A stretch of DNA of 64,000 nucleotides from positions 1,612,001-1,676,000 of the forward strand of contig NC_037091.1 of NCBI RefSeq assembly GCF_002994745.2. The letters run 5' to 3'. The position numbers and the translations under genes were made by a program. The stretch comes from Rosa chinensis. Its lineage: Eukaryota; Streptophyta; Magnoliopsida; Rosales; Rosaceae. This document shows, piece by piece, positions 23,401-35,604 of the stretch. The notes under the pieces are model-generated. The model did not search any database, had not been told where the DNA came from, and was given only the letters and a program-made list of their open reading frames with translations. Position 1 is the stretch's first letter; each line of letters opens with the position of its first letter.

Positions 23401-24773
23401 ATCTCAATTGTTATTGATGTGCAATTTACTTTTCTCATTGTAATCTGAGTTGATCTGTTGACTTGCACAACCTTATAGATTATCCATAGTATTAGAGAAG
23501 ATGAAACAAAAATCTAATTACTTTTAACAGCTGCAGGACTTGAAAGCTACATAGACACACTTTTGCGAAAATCTAACACGGAATTTCATGTAAGATCCTA
23601 CTTCTTTCTTCTATTTCATTGTTAACTATTTGATGATTCTTATTCTGCTGGAATAAGTAACTTCATGCATACCAAATGAAGTGAAACAAAGGTTTCTTAG
23701 TTCTATTGGTCACAGTGACGACTCCAAACGTCTTTTACACTCCAAACAATCTTATTAGTATTCATTATTATAATCCAGCAAGAAATTTAACTTGAATCTT
23801 CAGGGCAATAAGAAAGTGAAGTGTTGGGTATGTTTTGGTCAATGATTAAAGACGATATCCATCTGCTCCTAATTCAAACTGATTAGCATTAATCTTTGCT
23901 ATCACATGCTTAAGGTTTTTATTCAAATCTTGAGTGACGTGTCATTTGTGTTGGAGCCTCAACTAATAATGACTATTGTACAATGAGTTGTAGTAGAAGA
24001 TTATAAGTACTAGCCTTTGGTTGTATGGTTTAAGGTTGAATGATTTATACATTTCTTGTTATTTTTACCATCATGTGCGTAACCCCAAAAATGAAAAGAT
24101 ACATGGGTTATCCTAGCGCGACACTTCTTTCAGTCCTTATGTAGCTTTATATGTGATGATTTTTGTAGGTTGTTATTTCACAAATGAATGGGCGTGATCA
24201 TCCATCACGTTCTGTTCATGTATTTCATGTGGGGAAGATGAGGATGAAGCTTTGTAGAGGATGGATTACAAAGTCTAGAGAAAATTATTCCTCGTTGATG
24301 CAGGTAAGGGTCTCTATGTTTTAATAAAGGATAGATTATTTGAAAACTACCACATCTATTTCGTTCCCAATAAAAACTAAAACGTATAGATGACTGTGAA
24401 GCATGATGCAGTTACTCTTTCTTTGCATAATTAGTTGCTATGCATTAGTTTCACAGCGGAAGGGCTGTTTACACCTACTCTTTCCTATGTATAGCTATGT
24501 GGCGCTAGAGGTGATGTTGCTAATGTGGCCAAGGGAGTGTTTTGGCAACCAAGGAAGGGTCTTTCATTTGTATTGACCTTTGAAACAGAGCGAGATAGAA
24601 ATGCAGCAATACTTCTTGCCAGGAAATATGCTCTTGATTGCAATGTGAGTTTTTTCTGCCACTTAATATCAACTTTCCCTTGCCCTAGTGAAGTTGAATC
24701 TCTTAGTAAGAAGTTTGATGTAGAAATATTCAAATGACAGGTCATGATTGCTGGACCAGATGATAGAGTATAG
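17468..24773 (+). CDS. SCAB: Stomatal closure-related actin-binding protein (SCAB)
   Basis: Twelve coding exons join in frame: 17468-17752, 17856-17984, 19374-19466, 19780-19920, 20964-21032, 21689-21772, 22498-22678, 23266-23382, 23531-23589, 24169-24303, 24495-24644 and 24741-24773. All introns are GT-AG. The product is 491 residues, close to Arabidopsis SCAB1 (496). A 5' UTR intron (about 16853-17447) precedes the ATG. SCAB proteins bind, bundle and stabilise F-actin and affect stomatal closure. Recognisable parts: MTKISPEF start; the RLSVRDLASKF actin-binding region (about 65-95); long coiled coil with EAKIREVASLE, DVEEAISMVEALAVKLTQ and MHQPSKVMDMEHEL (about 96-275); an Ig-like domain (about 285-375, IQWYRVSPDGS, YAPEPFDVGR); and a C-terminal PH-like domain (MQLCGARG, DCNVMIAGPDDR). 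If the last intron is kept, the end is replaced by about 30 other residues. Which SCAB paralogue this is cannot be told. Confidence 0.93.
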
Positions 24774-25469
24774 AGCCGACTGAGTTTTGCAAATGTGTGT
24801 ACAATCAGGTCTCACAGCTTGAGTGTGTATTTGTGTGTGTGTGACTGCATGTGTGTATTTGTTTGTCATGAATCATGATGAGAGTTAAAATGTATGTTAT
24901 AGTAATTAATTGGGTGCCTACTAATCTGGGTTGCATCATTTAGGCAGTGTTTTTGTTTGCCTAATTAGCATCGGGTTGTAACAAGTCTCTCTCTCTATTC
25001 TTTTGTTTTGTTGGTAAGAGGTTGTAACGAGTTTCCAATTCATTATTAATTGGTTCTTTGTGGCTGATTTGCTTATATATCCTTTCATTGCACTGAATGT
25101 GTTACCTATAGATATGTTTCTCAGTACACATTGAACTCCAAATTTATTTTTTTATATTTTTTTATTCTCACCCCACCTACTCGTAGATTTGAAGTCATAA
25201 CCTCCACGGTATTAGTTAGACCAGCTAGCGAAGAGGTCATGGCTCATCGGCAAAAAGAGCAAAAGATTCCGCTGCAAATTGAACTGAACAATGAATGGTG
25301 GTTTCCTCTACGGCTCTACATAGAGTAATAAAAGAAGTAAAACTTAACTGAACAATGGGTGCTTGGTTACCTAAACCCTAAACGACAAGGGAGTCATTGC
25401 TCAAGTAATCAAGGAAGAAGCTTGTGATGATAGCTTTTAGTTACAGAGTGCTCTCTTTTTATAAGACTT
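24774..25469. other. SCAB 3' UTR and intergenic DNA
   Basis: A TG-rich stretch at about 24820-24865 lies in the likely 3' UTR. No gene was seen; the ORF at 25131-25328 has no recognisable features. Confidence 0.45.
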
Positions 25470-25620
25470 ATCAACCAAACAACAAACTCATTGAAGACCC
25501 TACTGACCAAACGGCAACCTCAACGATCTACTAACGACCTCATTGATCGACCCATCGGTGACCTCATTGACCGAACAATGATCTCAATGACTAATCGACA
25601 ACCTCAACGACTAATCCACA
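25470..25620. repeat. Degenerate short tandem repeats
   Basis: Imperfect, roughly 28-32 bp repeats of the kind 'gacctcattgaccgaac' or 'caacctcaacgactaat' recur about five times. The phase drifts and units differ at several bases. Origin unknown. Confidence 0.5.
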
Positions 25621-25676
25621 TGCGACCATACACATTTTAGAATCTTGAAAATGTGAAATTCAATTTCTCATTTTCG

Positions 25677-25949
25677 TTTTGCAATACAGTTTTTTTTTTT
25701 TTTTTTTTATCAAAAGAGGTCAGCCTATTCATTAGATTCAAAAAGCAATACAAAAACAAAACACCTCTATGGAGTCGTTCATTAGAGCATCCTAATATCA
25801 TATCCTAAAAAAGCATAGGAACCCAGCATACCCTCAGTACATCCACCTTTTAAGAAATTCACGCACCATTATTCTAACAAAAACCTAAAAACCTCAAAGC
25901 AGACAAAAAATAGTTTCAACTGAGACACTGATTTTTGCAATACAGTTTT
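25677..25949 (-). mobile_element. 5'-truncated LINE with 17-bp target duplication
   Basis: The duplication 'ttttgcaatacagtttt' occurs at 25677-25693 and again exactly at 25933-25949. Between them lie about 239 bases. On the minus strand these end '...ggctgacctcttttgata' followed by a poly-A tail (poly-T on plus). The tail text resembles that of the LINE fragment ending at 59020 ('ggctgacctcccttgatt'). No ORF remains. Confidence 0.8.
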
Positions 25950-26313
25950 CAAAACATCATTCCATTAAAACTTTATCAGACTAAAAGAAAAAAAGTAAAA
26001 AACCCCTTTTTCAAGTAAGCCTCTACTCCTCTGGTGTGTAAAACGAACCGTTTCAAGGATTGCGGGTCAACTTTGTAATTGGACGAAAAGTTGATGGTCC
26101 ACTTTGTAAGTTTACTAAAATTGAGAGTTCAGTTTGTAATTTAACAAAAATCGTAGTCGAGCATTCAGTATTCACTAAACCCAGCCTTGTGGCTCGAATA
26201 TTCAGATCAAAGGGCGCCTTGCAATTCTCTCTTCCTCCGCCGCCAGCGGCGAACCACCACCGCGACCTCCTCTTCTAATTCGCTTCAGGCTATTGTGCAG
26301 CTCATTCTAAGCC

Positions 26314-28635
26314 ATGGTCGGTTGGCAAAGGAATTGTATACAATCCCTAACTCGACATTTTGGGAAAGCAACACTGGTCGAGGCCACTTCAACTCCTCAG
26401 ACCCAACAATCACTCTTGCGGCGCCCTTTTTATCACTACTCTCAACACTTGGTAAAACTCTTCCTTCCTTCCTTCCTTTCTTGTCATTCTTGCTGTTGTT
26501 GTTGTTGTTGTTTCAATTCTCACTCCCCCACTTAGTTTGTCTTGTCTTTTGCTCCCACCGCAGGGAATCTCCAGTTCAAGGAACTTACTTTCGGATTCCT
26601 CGTCTAATGTCCCATCTCCCAATACCTTAAACCCACCGCCTCCGTCTTTGAAACAAGTTCAATATGTCTTAAAGGGCGTAACTCAGGTACACTCACTAAC
26701 CCTTGATTGATTGACATTTGTTTTTGGGTTAAGACTTCAACTTGCTTTTGTTTACAATGCCTGTAACTATCCGTAGCTCTCTATCAGAGTCAGTGTCTCA
26801 CAAAGTTTGTTTCTTTTTTGGGAAAAGATAGGCACTTCGAATAGGACTGCACTCGTAGGAAATTTTTATGCACAAGTAACTATATATGTTTCAGAATAAG
26901 TTTATCTCCCACTTCTAGTTTTGGGACATAGTTGTATTTCCTTTGAATGCATCGTCCTTTTTGGACTCTAGACCATTGTGCCCAAGATCACAGCAATTAT
27001 TGCTTTAGTAATCGTCATAGCATTCATTGAATGCAATGTGACACCAGAATACGTGCACTATGTAAACGCCTAGCAATGGATTAGCCAAGCACAGCATATG
27101 GTGTTTGAATGAAAGTCATCTTCTCAAGGCTCGTCTATTCATGTATTTGGAGAATGGAGAGAGTGGGAATGCAAATGCAGCATGTCCAAGCAATATTAGT
27201 GAGACTATCTTACTATAGATGCTCATTGCTGCCCCAAAATTCAGCTTAGTTATTCTCCTCATCATTGTGAAGAGTATGCGAATAATTCCCACATAAAGAA
27301 ATATGAATGTTCCCGGACATCATTGAAAATACTTGCCTTGAAACGTAAAAGTGTCTTGAGCACAGTTGAGTTGACTGATTTAGTTACTTTAGGATGCTTC
27401 ATTAGGAGAGAGGGCTTGGAACCAACTACTTTCATATATTCTTATTACTATTCTGTGGGTGTAGTGTAATCTTTGCTGCAAGGGGACCAATGCCTTTTTG
27501 TAGATTCTATGCCTTTAGGTTGACTGCTAATAAAACTCGATAATTATATCTTAGTTGTTTGATCTTCAAACATAAAAGATCTTTCATCGCCTAAATGGCT
27601 TCTCAATAACTTCTATGTATGGTGTTATTCTCAACTTTCCCCCCTTTTTTCTCAGGACCCTAACAAGATCGACCTGGTTGGCAAACTGGTTCGTGGTATG
27701 CGTGTTGAAGATGTGTTGTCACAATTGTCAGTGACAGACAAGCAAGCTGCAAAAACCATGTATCAGGTGAGTCGGCCATTTTGCACTTTGTTTGGTTAAA
27801 AAGCTTGTTAAATGAAATAAATTCCTGGTATACGTTACTTGTGTTATATAAAAGCATTTGTATTGAAGGCAAGGAGTGAGTGGAATTAATTGATTTTTAT
27901 ATTATTAAATTGTTATGTGCTATATGAACAGGAATGCAGTATCCTGTGATCAACTATTTCGTCTTTTAAGAACATTACTTTCCTCTATTACATTGTATGA
28001 ATGATTCAGCATTTTGAACATTGGAATGACTTTAAGTACATGATTCACTAGTGCTTTGATTACTCTCAAGTCTCAACTCTAACCAACAGATGAAAAAATG
28101 TCTAATGCTTGAATGTGTGTGTTTCAGACCCTCCCTTTATATTTTATAACAGGATGACTTTATTCAAGGAACTACTCTTTGCAGGCTATTTACTCAGCTC
28201 GAGCAGATGCAACTTATAAACATGGGTTGGATCCAGACCGTCTACTTGTTGGTGAATAATGCATTTGAAATAAAGTTTCATTTGTCTATTTATATGTTGT
28301 TAAAAGTTCTGCCCTCCTTATTATGGATTCTCTCCTAATTAACAGCTGGGGCATCTATTGGAAAGGGATTCGTGGGATTCAGCAAGAAGAGACTGGCCTA
28401 CCATGGTAAAGGCAATGGAATTAAAGTGAGACCAAAACACCAACTGGCGGTGGTTTTAAGGGAGATTGCCCCTGAAGAGGAGGCGGAGATAGCCAGACAA
28501 AGAGCCGACAATTTTCTTTATCTCAGTAAGCGCCTCAGGCTCACCAAGGAGGAAAATAAGAATATTCCTCTCCAGCTTATTCGGAAAAACAAAGGCAAAT
28601 TTAGTGATGGTGAACCAAGTGGTATGGCTTCATGA
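26314..28635 (+). CDS. Mitochondrial large-subunit ribosomal protein uL22m
   Basis: Five exons, all GT-AG and in frame: 26314-26451, 26564-26686, 27656-27766, 28185-28251 and 28346-28635. The product is 242 residues. The N-terminus (MVGWQRNCIQSLTRHFG) is basic and amphipathic, as in mitochondrial import signals. Residues from about 90 on form the L22p/L17e fold: 'DLVGKLVRGMRVEDVLSQL', 'AAKTMYQAIYSARADATYKHGLDPDRLLV', then the beta-hairpin region 'GIKVRPKHQLAVVLREI', with a charged C-terminal tail. uL22 lines the exit tunnel and helps assemble the large subunit. The MVGWQR start and the LDPDRLLV block match the plant nuclear-encoded mitochondrial form rather than the plastid one. No neighbour is functionally linked. 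Confidence 0.9.
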
Positions 28636-29100
28636 GCAAGCTACTTCCTTCCTGTGCCTTAGCATTCTAAAAGAAAGTTTTGAGATGCATTAGAGAGCTC
28701 CTCCTTGGTCTTTAGAATTCAATAAAATTGTCTTGTACAACTGCTAAAGACCAAGCTTCTTTGTTGTTTCAGTTTCTTGTAGTGGCTGTGTGGGATTTAG
28801 GTTCTTTACTGTGGAATGTCATCAAATCGTTTGCATCACTTTTCTTCATTGAGAGATAATTTTGAAATCTTTATCCATATGTCCTTGGCAATTCATTGAA
28901 GCCGGGCATGGTTCTTGCTCTGATGTGACAACAGATTGATTCCAGCAAAAGGAAAGGCTCAGTAGTTTATGTTAGGGGCACTTGTTGCCATGATTCTTAA
29001 TGATTCAATATGGAAAATTTCCACACCCAACTGTGGACGAAGACATGACAACATGCACAGAGAACCCGATGTTGATGTTCGGAATTCTTTTCATATACTC
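28636..29100. other. uL22m 3' UTR and intergenic DNA
   Basis: A plausible poly-A signal 'aataaa' lies at about 28720. No gene was seen. Confidence 0.45.
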
Positions 29101-29340
29101 AGGGAACACAGGCTTCCCTACATTAGGGTTATTCCAATCTTCTTGATGTTTGCCTTCTGTAGGATGAGATGTTTTGTTTTGTTCCTTTTATTCTTCTATT
29201 AAATTTACCTCAAGGAACACAAGCTTCCCTACATTGGAAATCTTGTTGATGTTTGCCTTTTGTTTTTTTTATTGAAAAGGATGTTTGCCTTTTGTAGGGA
29301 TGAGATGTTTTGTTTTGTTCCTTTTCTTCTTCTATTAAAT
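29101..29340. repeat. Tandem duplication of about 110-130 bp
   Basis: Unit one (about 29101-29211) and unit two (about 29212-29340) share 'ggaacaca(g/a)gcttccctacatt' and 'gatgagatgttttgttttgt' followed by a 'ttcttctattaaatttta'-type block. The second unit contains an extra internal copy of 'gatgtttgccttttgt'. It is non-coding. Confidence 0.8.
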
Positions 29341-29756
29341 TTTATTTTTTAAAACAAAAAAATCTTGACAAAATCTGTACAATATTGTAGAGAAAAGAGA
29401 TTCGGGAGACAATACATGTTTTTTATTGATAATAGGAGCCTCATTACATGTACAGTCGTCTTACTTAACAAGGAATCCTTATTTTTTTTTAATAATCATA
29501 TATTTTTCTATATATGATTATACATAAGTACGAGATTGCATATGTAAATCTAGGGTAAATAACCATGTTTTGGAGATTTCCTCCAACATACAATTTATTT
29601 TTCACAAAGAAAAAAAAAAAAGGAGTTAAGGAGTGAACCGCCATGTGGGTGTCGAAGATAATGAATGATGATGCTGATATATAACAGGAATCAGCTTTTC
29701 CTGTCAGTCTGAAAACCTATTCTTTGCCAAAAAAAAGTCTTGAAAACCTATTCGAC

Positions 29757-32700
29757 ATGGAAAACAAGGAAACCTTAATAAGACAAGAACAAGACCTTGA
29801 ACCTGAGGATTTCCCTGAAGAGTTCCAGTGCTGTGTTTGCCTGTCAGTACTTTCTTTCGCCATCTTTCTGTCTTTTCAATCCCTGAAATCTTATCCACAT
29901 ATACCTCTTTTTTTATTCCATTCTTTGGTGTCTAAAATTACAATTCTTTTGAGATTGAAATCATTCATTTTCTTTAATGGTGGCTGCGCTTGGCTTGTTG
30001 TTGTCTTAAAGATTCAATCTTGTTCTATGATTTAGCACTTCGTAAGGTGATTATGAGAAAATTTCAATGACTTGATCTCTGTGTTTGAAATAGTTCTTAT
30101 TCAAATTTAGCTAAATAGGAGGAAAAGTTTGAAGACTAATTTCTATCAGAACAAATGGGTATGTGTACTAATCAGATGGCTAACATTCACCATGACTCAA
30201 CATGAGTGCTCATTGCAAGTCTCATGATATGGTGTTAAACTTCATATTCTGTTATCTTGTTTACCTTCTATCTTCTTTGGTAATAACATGTCTAAAGACT
30301 ATTCATTTACTTTGCAGGGATCTTCTTTACAAGCCAGTTGTATTAGGTAAGAAATTACAAGATAAAGACATTATCAAACTTTATCGACTTGGCCATTAGC
30401 TTTAATGAATGCTTAGGTATCCCTGTTGAAGCCGTTGTGTTGTTTGCAGGATGTGGCCACATTTCATGTTTCTGGTGCGTCTTCAATTCCATGAGTGCTT
30501 GTCATGAATCCAATTGTCCAGTTTGTCGATTCCCATATAATCATTTCCCTAGTATCTGTAATTTGCTGCATTTCATACTCCAAAAGTTGTATCCAACAGC
30601 ATATCAGAGAAGGGAAAAGCAAGTGGGAGGTGTGTTTCGAAACTTTCTTTAAGCTGCTTGAACATTTACTGGGTTTACCACTCTTTATTAGTTCTCTGCT
30701 CTCTAGATAACACATATAACAGATATATGAATTTTCTATATATGTAATATAATATATGTGTGTGTTTGCATATATATATATATGCTTTGAGTCTTTGAGA
30801 TGGTGAAAATATGTTTGTATGCATTACCTCTGTGTCTTAGAGAGCATTTAAATAATACATGCTTTGCAAATGAAAAGTAACGTTTTTCTTACGACATCAA
30901 ACTTCCATGTATGCTTCTTTTGACTCTTTGTAGACTATGGTATGCATATGTATGCATTAAGATATTCTTTCTTGGGAAATTGATGTGATCTGTCTCCAGA
31001 GATGTAGTATCCAATGAAACACAATGCCTGTAGATATGTAGGAATGCAAGAATCGTAGTTGGTTAGATGACCTTCAGTTAACTTGAGACTCATGGCGTAT
31101 GACATGATGTTGCCTCATTGAATAATTCCATGTATTCTCTTCCTTGGCTGTTCCAGAAGAAGAGAAGGAAGCTGGCTTCTTTTCACCTGAAGTTCAAAAT
31201 CCGCTAGCCGGACCACAGCCTACTGAGTCAAATATTCCTGGAAATGTTGCACATTCTCCCCCTTGTCCAAAGTCAAAGAACTCTGAAAGTTGTTCTTCTG
31301 GGGTAGGAGAATCTCCTTCACTTGTAAATTCACCAGAAATGTTAGACCATGAAGCCAATAGTTCAAGCGTTTCAATATCTTCAAAGAATGTTGAACAAAC
31401 TGAAAATGCAGCCATCCAAGAGCATTGTTTGCATGGTAATGATCTTGAAAATGGAACTCACAAGGAGATTTCTGTTTCTGATCTACTATGTGCTGCATGC
31501 AAGAACCTGCTCTATCAACCTGTTGTTCTCAATTGTGGCCATGGTAATCTATATCACTTATAACTGGTATGTTGACCTAAAAGTCAAGGTATATACCAGT
31601 ATATACTAATTTAAATTATTTCTTTGCAGTATATTGTAAATCTTGTATAAGCATCCCAGAAGATGGAATTTCTAGGTGTCAGGTTTGTCAAAGCATGCAT
31701 CCAAATGGATTTCCAAGTGTGTGCTTAGTTTTAGAGCATTTCTTGGAGGAGCAGTACCCTGAAGCTTATGCACAGAGACAAGCATCTTCACTAAAACAAG
31801 CTGACAGTCAGTGTAAGAATCTTAAAAACTTCATTACTTTGGTGCATTTATTTGATTTTTTCTTATACAACATTTGTATTGTTAGGGTTGATGGATTATA
31901 TCTCAGTAATTAAGATTGCTTTAGTAATTGTTTTTCTTCAAACTCGACTGGTAAGCTATGTATCTGTAAAAGCTCTTTTCAATTGTGAAAAACTTATAGC
32001 GCCAAGATGATCTTTGAGATTCAGAATTTTGATGAACAACATTCTTCTTTACTATGTTGTCCTCAACTCAAACTTTTGATTGTAAAATAGCACTTCAAAG
32101 TCTATATTAGCATCTTTATTACAAAAACATACTTTAGTCTTTGAGTTTTATGAAATACAGAAGACATACATTTTTAGAGACCAAAACTGAAAGAACGCAA
32201 GCCAACATTATAAAAGCTCACTGAGGTTTAAGGATTGGATAGAACATCTTATACAAGATGAAAGATTTGATTCTTTCTTTTCTAAACAAAGAAGAATGAG
32301 GTTATAGTTTTAGCAGGTATGCAAATATAGAAGACCACATGGCTAAACACAAAAAATGAGCTGACCCTTGATGGAGGGTGGACCTAAAAATACAGTTTCA
32401 CACATTGGATTGCATGGTGGAGGGTGGATATTTGGATTTTTCAAAGTTGCAGACATCCACACTAGAATGGTCAAGCTCTTTGTGTTGTTCAACTATGCCG
32501 AAGATATAATCAATTGCACTGCACACATATTACTATAGTACAACATATGTTTTAAGTTTTTCATTTTCCTGCCTCTTTAATTTTATTTGTTCTATGCCTG
32601 GTAAATTTCTGGTGTTCTTATGAGATTAAATTGATTTGATATCCAGTGAATGTTCGTCAACGTGCGGGCCGATCATCATCAACACTTTCTGATGAGTACT

Positions 32701-33562
32701 TATCCTGCTGGTATGGTGTCGGGCCAAAAGTTCACTTTGGAATTGGTTGTGACTACTGTGGGGTAATGTCTTTTTATACTCCTCCCAACTTCTCATTTCT
32801 GAATCTTAGCACCTAGGGACCTGGCTTATTGGTCAGTCTTTCTCTGAATGAGTAATGCACCCAACTTAAAATCACACCACTCGCTAGAGGCCACACTCAA
32901 GGGTTTTTTCCTAGTAGCTAGTCACATAACCGCATTGGACAGAGGAACTGCATCTTGCCTGGGGGATTAGTTATATGTTTTATTCTTTCATGTTGCTCAT
33001 TGTTTCCCCAACCAATCTAGGCGATTCCCTTACAAATTTTTTTTTTCAAAGAAAATTTCTCTTCTATGTGGTCAAAGTTATTTATATGATATATTCTGCA
33101 GAAAGAGGATTCATGACTTTACTGTTAGAAGACTTTCACTATTATTCCAGCACATGGTTTTGTAATTGAGGCGGTTACATTATAGATATAGTAGAGATAC
33201 TAATCATTATAATAGGATAATCGTAGTCGCAAGATGTATTGCATTTTCTTCTGCGCTACCTAACTCTATTCTGTTCTTTGCAGATGTCTCCAATTATTGG
33301 AGAGAGGTACAGATGTAAAGATTGTGTGGAGCTAATGGGTTTTGACCTATGTGGAGCATGCTATAAAGCCCCTTTTAAGATGTCTGGTCGATTCAATCAG
33401 CAACATAAACCAGAACACAAGCTTGAGATTGTACAGCCAGAGATGATAGATATCGTTCCCTACCAGTCAGATGAAGATGGTGCGGAGGTTATTGAACACC
33501 TAGGAAATATCCCTCCTGTTCCCATTCCACAAGAACCAGAAAATGGCTCTAACAATCTGTAA
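29757..33562 (+). CDS. PRT1: PRT1-type E3 ubiquitin ligase (Arg/N-degron pathway)
   Basis: Seven GT-AG exons: 29757-29842, 30318-30346, 30450-30629, 31157-31543, 31630-31812, 32647-32762 and 33284-33562. They encode 419 residues (Arabidopsis PRT1 has 410). Two C3HC4 RING fingers are visible: C25-x2-C28-x11-C40-x-H42-x2-C45-x2-C48-x12-C61-x2-C64, and C210-x2-C213-x11-C225-x-H227-x2-C230-x2-C233-x10-C244-x2-C247. A ZZ-type zinc finger starts at C323 (CDYCG, RYRCKDC, GFDLCGACY, then FNQQHKPEHKLE). This RING-RING-ZZ order is diagnostic for PRT1, the plant recognition component for aromatic N-terminal residues. Between the RINGs is a Ser/Pro-rich linker of about 110 residues. I start at the ATG at 29757; upstream in-frame codons are TTG only. 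The 29-nt second exon is easily missed by gene finders. Confidence 0.92.
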
Positions 33563-34345
33563 AATGGTTCTGCTGCTTTTGTGATGTCAATTGATACTTC
33601 ACGAGATCCAGATAATGATTTTAATGATTGTTTACCGGATTTGACTCAAGAATGAGAAGATACCGCGCTATAATCCTAAAATCTAACTATTGTCAGATCC
33701 ATTTTTATTCAATGCAATAAGTCATGTGGTTTCATTGTTCTTTTTAGTATCATTATTCAATTTTCTTGCATGAGAAAAATGTCTATTGAACTTGAGATAC
33801 GCTTTCGATAAGGATATGGCTACAGAGCTACCAGTTGCAAATTACTTGTGTTTCTTGATGGTCGAGAACAGTTCTGTTTCTTTTGTTGGTGTCAAATGCA
33901 GGGAACAGTTCTTTTTCTTTTCTTTTCTTTTCTTTTTTTCTGTTCATCTTTGTTGCTAAATAAATAGGTGGAACTTCTTCCCGTGAAGTTCATTTTCATA
34001 ACAGTTGAGTTTTGATTAGATATCCTTGCCTAAAGTTTTTTTACAAGTTAACAAGTTTGCTGCCAAATTCGGCGGACAGTTGAACACTAATAGGAAAGAT
34101 ATTTGCTCTAGATCCCCTAGTGGTGAATGACAAGAAAAGTGCAATGCGTTTTGTTGCCAATGCCATAGGACTATACTATCGCTTCTTCATGAAGTCTATG
34201 CTATATGACTGTTGATTGTGCCTGTTTTCAAGAAGGCTGTGCTTTTGAAGCCATATGAGCCTTTTTTCCTCCCTGCTTTTTTCATGTATCAGAAGAGAAG
34301 GGGCTCTAAATCTGAAATCTTTGCAATATAACTACTTGCCCCGTT
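33563..34345. other. PRT1 3' UTR and intergenic DNA
   Basis: No gene was seen. A (CTTTT)n-like run lies at about 33910-33935. Confidence 0.45.
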
Positions 34346-34434
34346 ATGGATTATTTGTCAGTTCATCTTGATCAAGGCCTAAGGGCCGCTGTGCAAGCCC
34401 TCTTTCAAAAAAAAAAAAACAGGATGAATTATTT
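34346..34434 (+). mobile_element. Extremely short LINE tail insertion
   Basis: 'atggattatttg' (34346-34357) and 'atgaattatttg' (34423-34434) flank about 65 bases ending in a 12-base poly-A. The enclosed text 'gcaagccctctttc' plus A-run looks like a retroposon 3' end. The pair matches at 11 of 12 bases, consistent with an aged target duplication. Confidence 0.5.
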
Positions 34435-35298
34435 GAGTAACCCCAATCTAACATGGTTGTTGTACATTTGTACAATATATTTGTCTCTCCACCTCCGCTG
34501 TCACTCACATCCATCGGCAGTTGACTATTGGCATCACTCATCTCCGGTGAGGAACTATAGGGTGATATCTATTATGCACTGAAAAATTGTGTGAAATTGG
34601 TAGAGTGCCACATTGTGTGAGTGATTTCACATGGGGTTAAAGTATGTTGGTTTAGGTGAGAAGCCATCGATTAGCAATAGTTGCTTCAGTGAAATTTTAC
34701 TGATTGTTCATTAACGAGAATTCAAATAAGTAATGGTCATGTTCGTGCTTGTTGAAATATTTTATATTTATCGATCTAAGAGTGTTTATTTTTCCAATAC
34801 TAATTTGTTAAAAGGTGTCTTTAAAAGATACCTTTGCAATCCGATCTCAAAAACTACGATTTTTTTGTCGCCGATTGACCATGATTCTTTTTTTTTCCTT
34901 ACCATAACGGGTCAGCGACCACAAGCAATTAATCCAATTCAAACTTCTTAGTTTTTCATGACTGGTTAGACGAAAATATATTTGATATTATAGCAAAAAA
35001 TACACTTTTTTTTAACAAAAAAAAAAAGTGAATAAAGTAAATAACGAAGTTAAAGTTGAGTTACCAAAATGATATATTTAAAAATTAAGTTACTAAATTG
35101 TCGAACAGGTGAAACTTGAGTAATCATTTGAGATATTCTCCCTAAAAATGGACATAATAGAAAAAAGCCTCTCATCTACGACAGTCAGCAAGCTAAACCA
35201 AAACTAGAAATCCTAGTTTCTTCTTTTCATGTTCTTTCCGCTTACAACCATTGATTTCATCACAACTAACTTTGCCTAATCCTTGGCTTTAGTTAGGG
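34435..35298. other. Intergenic, no gene seen
   Basis: AT-rich DNA with short ORFs lacking any recognisable motif. Confidence 0.45.
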
Positions 35299-35604
35299 AT
35301 GGTGACCACAAAGGAATTGACAAGGATTGAAGGCATCCTGGTTCAAAAAACCTCTCAATCTTTTTCATTGGGCAAGCCTTTGACCTATAAGACGTTTGAA
35401 GTGGCTGATCTTCGCTTTCATTTTCAACAAACTGGGTGGTTGACAAACCATTTCGGATTCAAAAAGAAGCAAGGAGATCTATTTCTCATCTCTTTCAACG
35501 AAGCTCTTGTATGTTTGGAAGACTATGGTGGGATTGCTCCCCTAACTTACCATGCTTCTGATGGTTTGGCTCGCTCTAAATACAAGGCCAAGTCCAAGAT
35601 TTAA
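35299..35604 (+). CDS. Orphan 101-residue ORF, function unknown
   Basis: The ORF runs ATG to TAA with no signal peptide or membrane segment. Composition is protein-like: a basic start (MVTTKELTRIEG), a central 'FEVADLRFHFQQTGWL', 'KKKQGDLFLISFNEALVCL' and a Lys-rich end (SKYKAKSKI). I do not recognise a family. It could be a lineage-specific small protein or a remnant exon of a larger gene; no convincing upstream exon was found. Composition and length make it more plausible than the other intergenic ORFs. Confidence 0.35.
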   Translation: MVTTKELTRIEGILVQKTSQSFSLGKPLTYKTFEVADLRFHFQQTGWLTNHFGFKKKQGDLFLISFNEALVCLEDYGGIAPLTYHASDGLARSKYKAKSKI

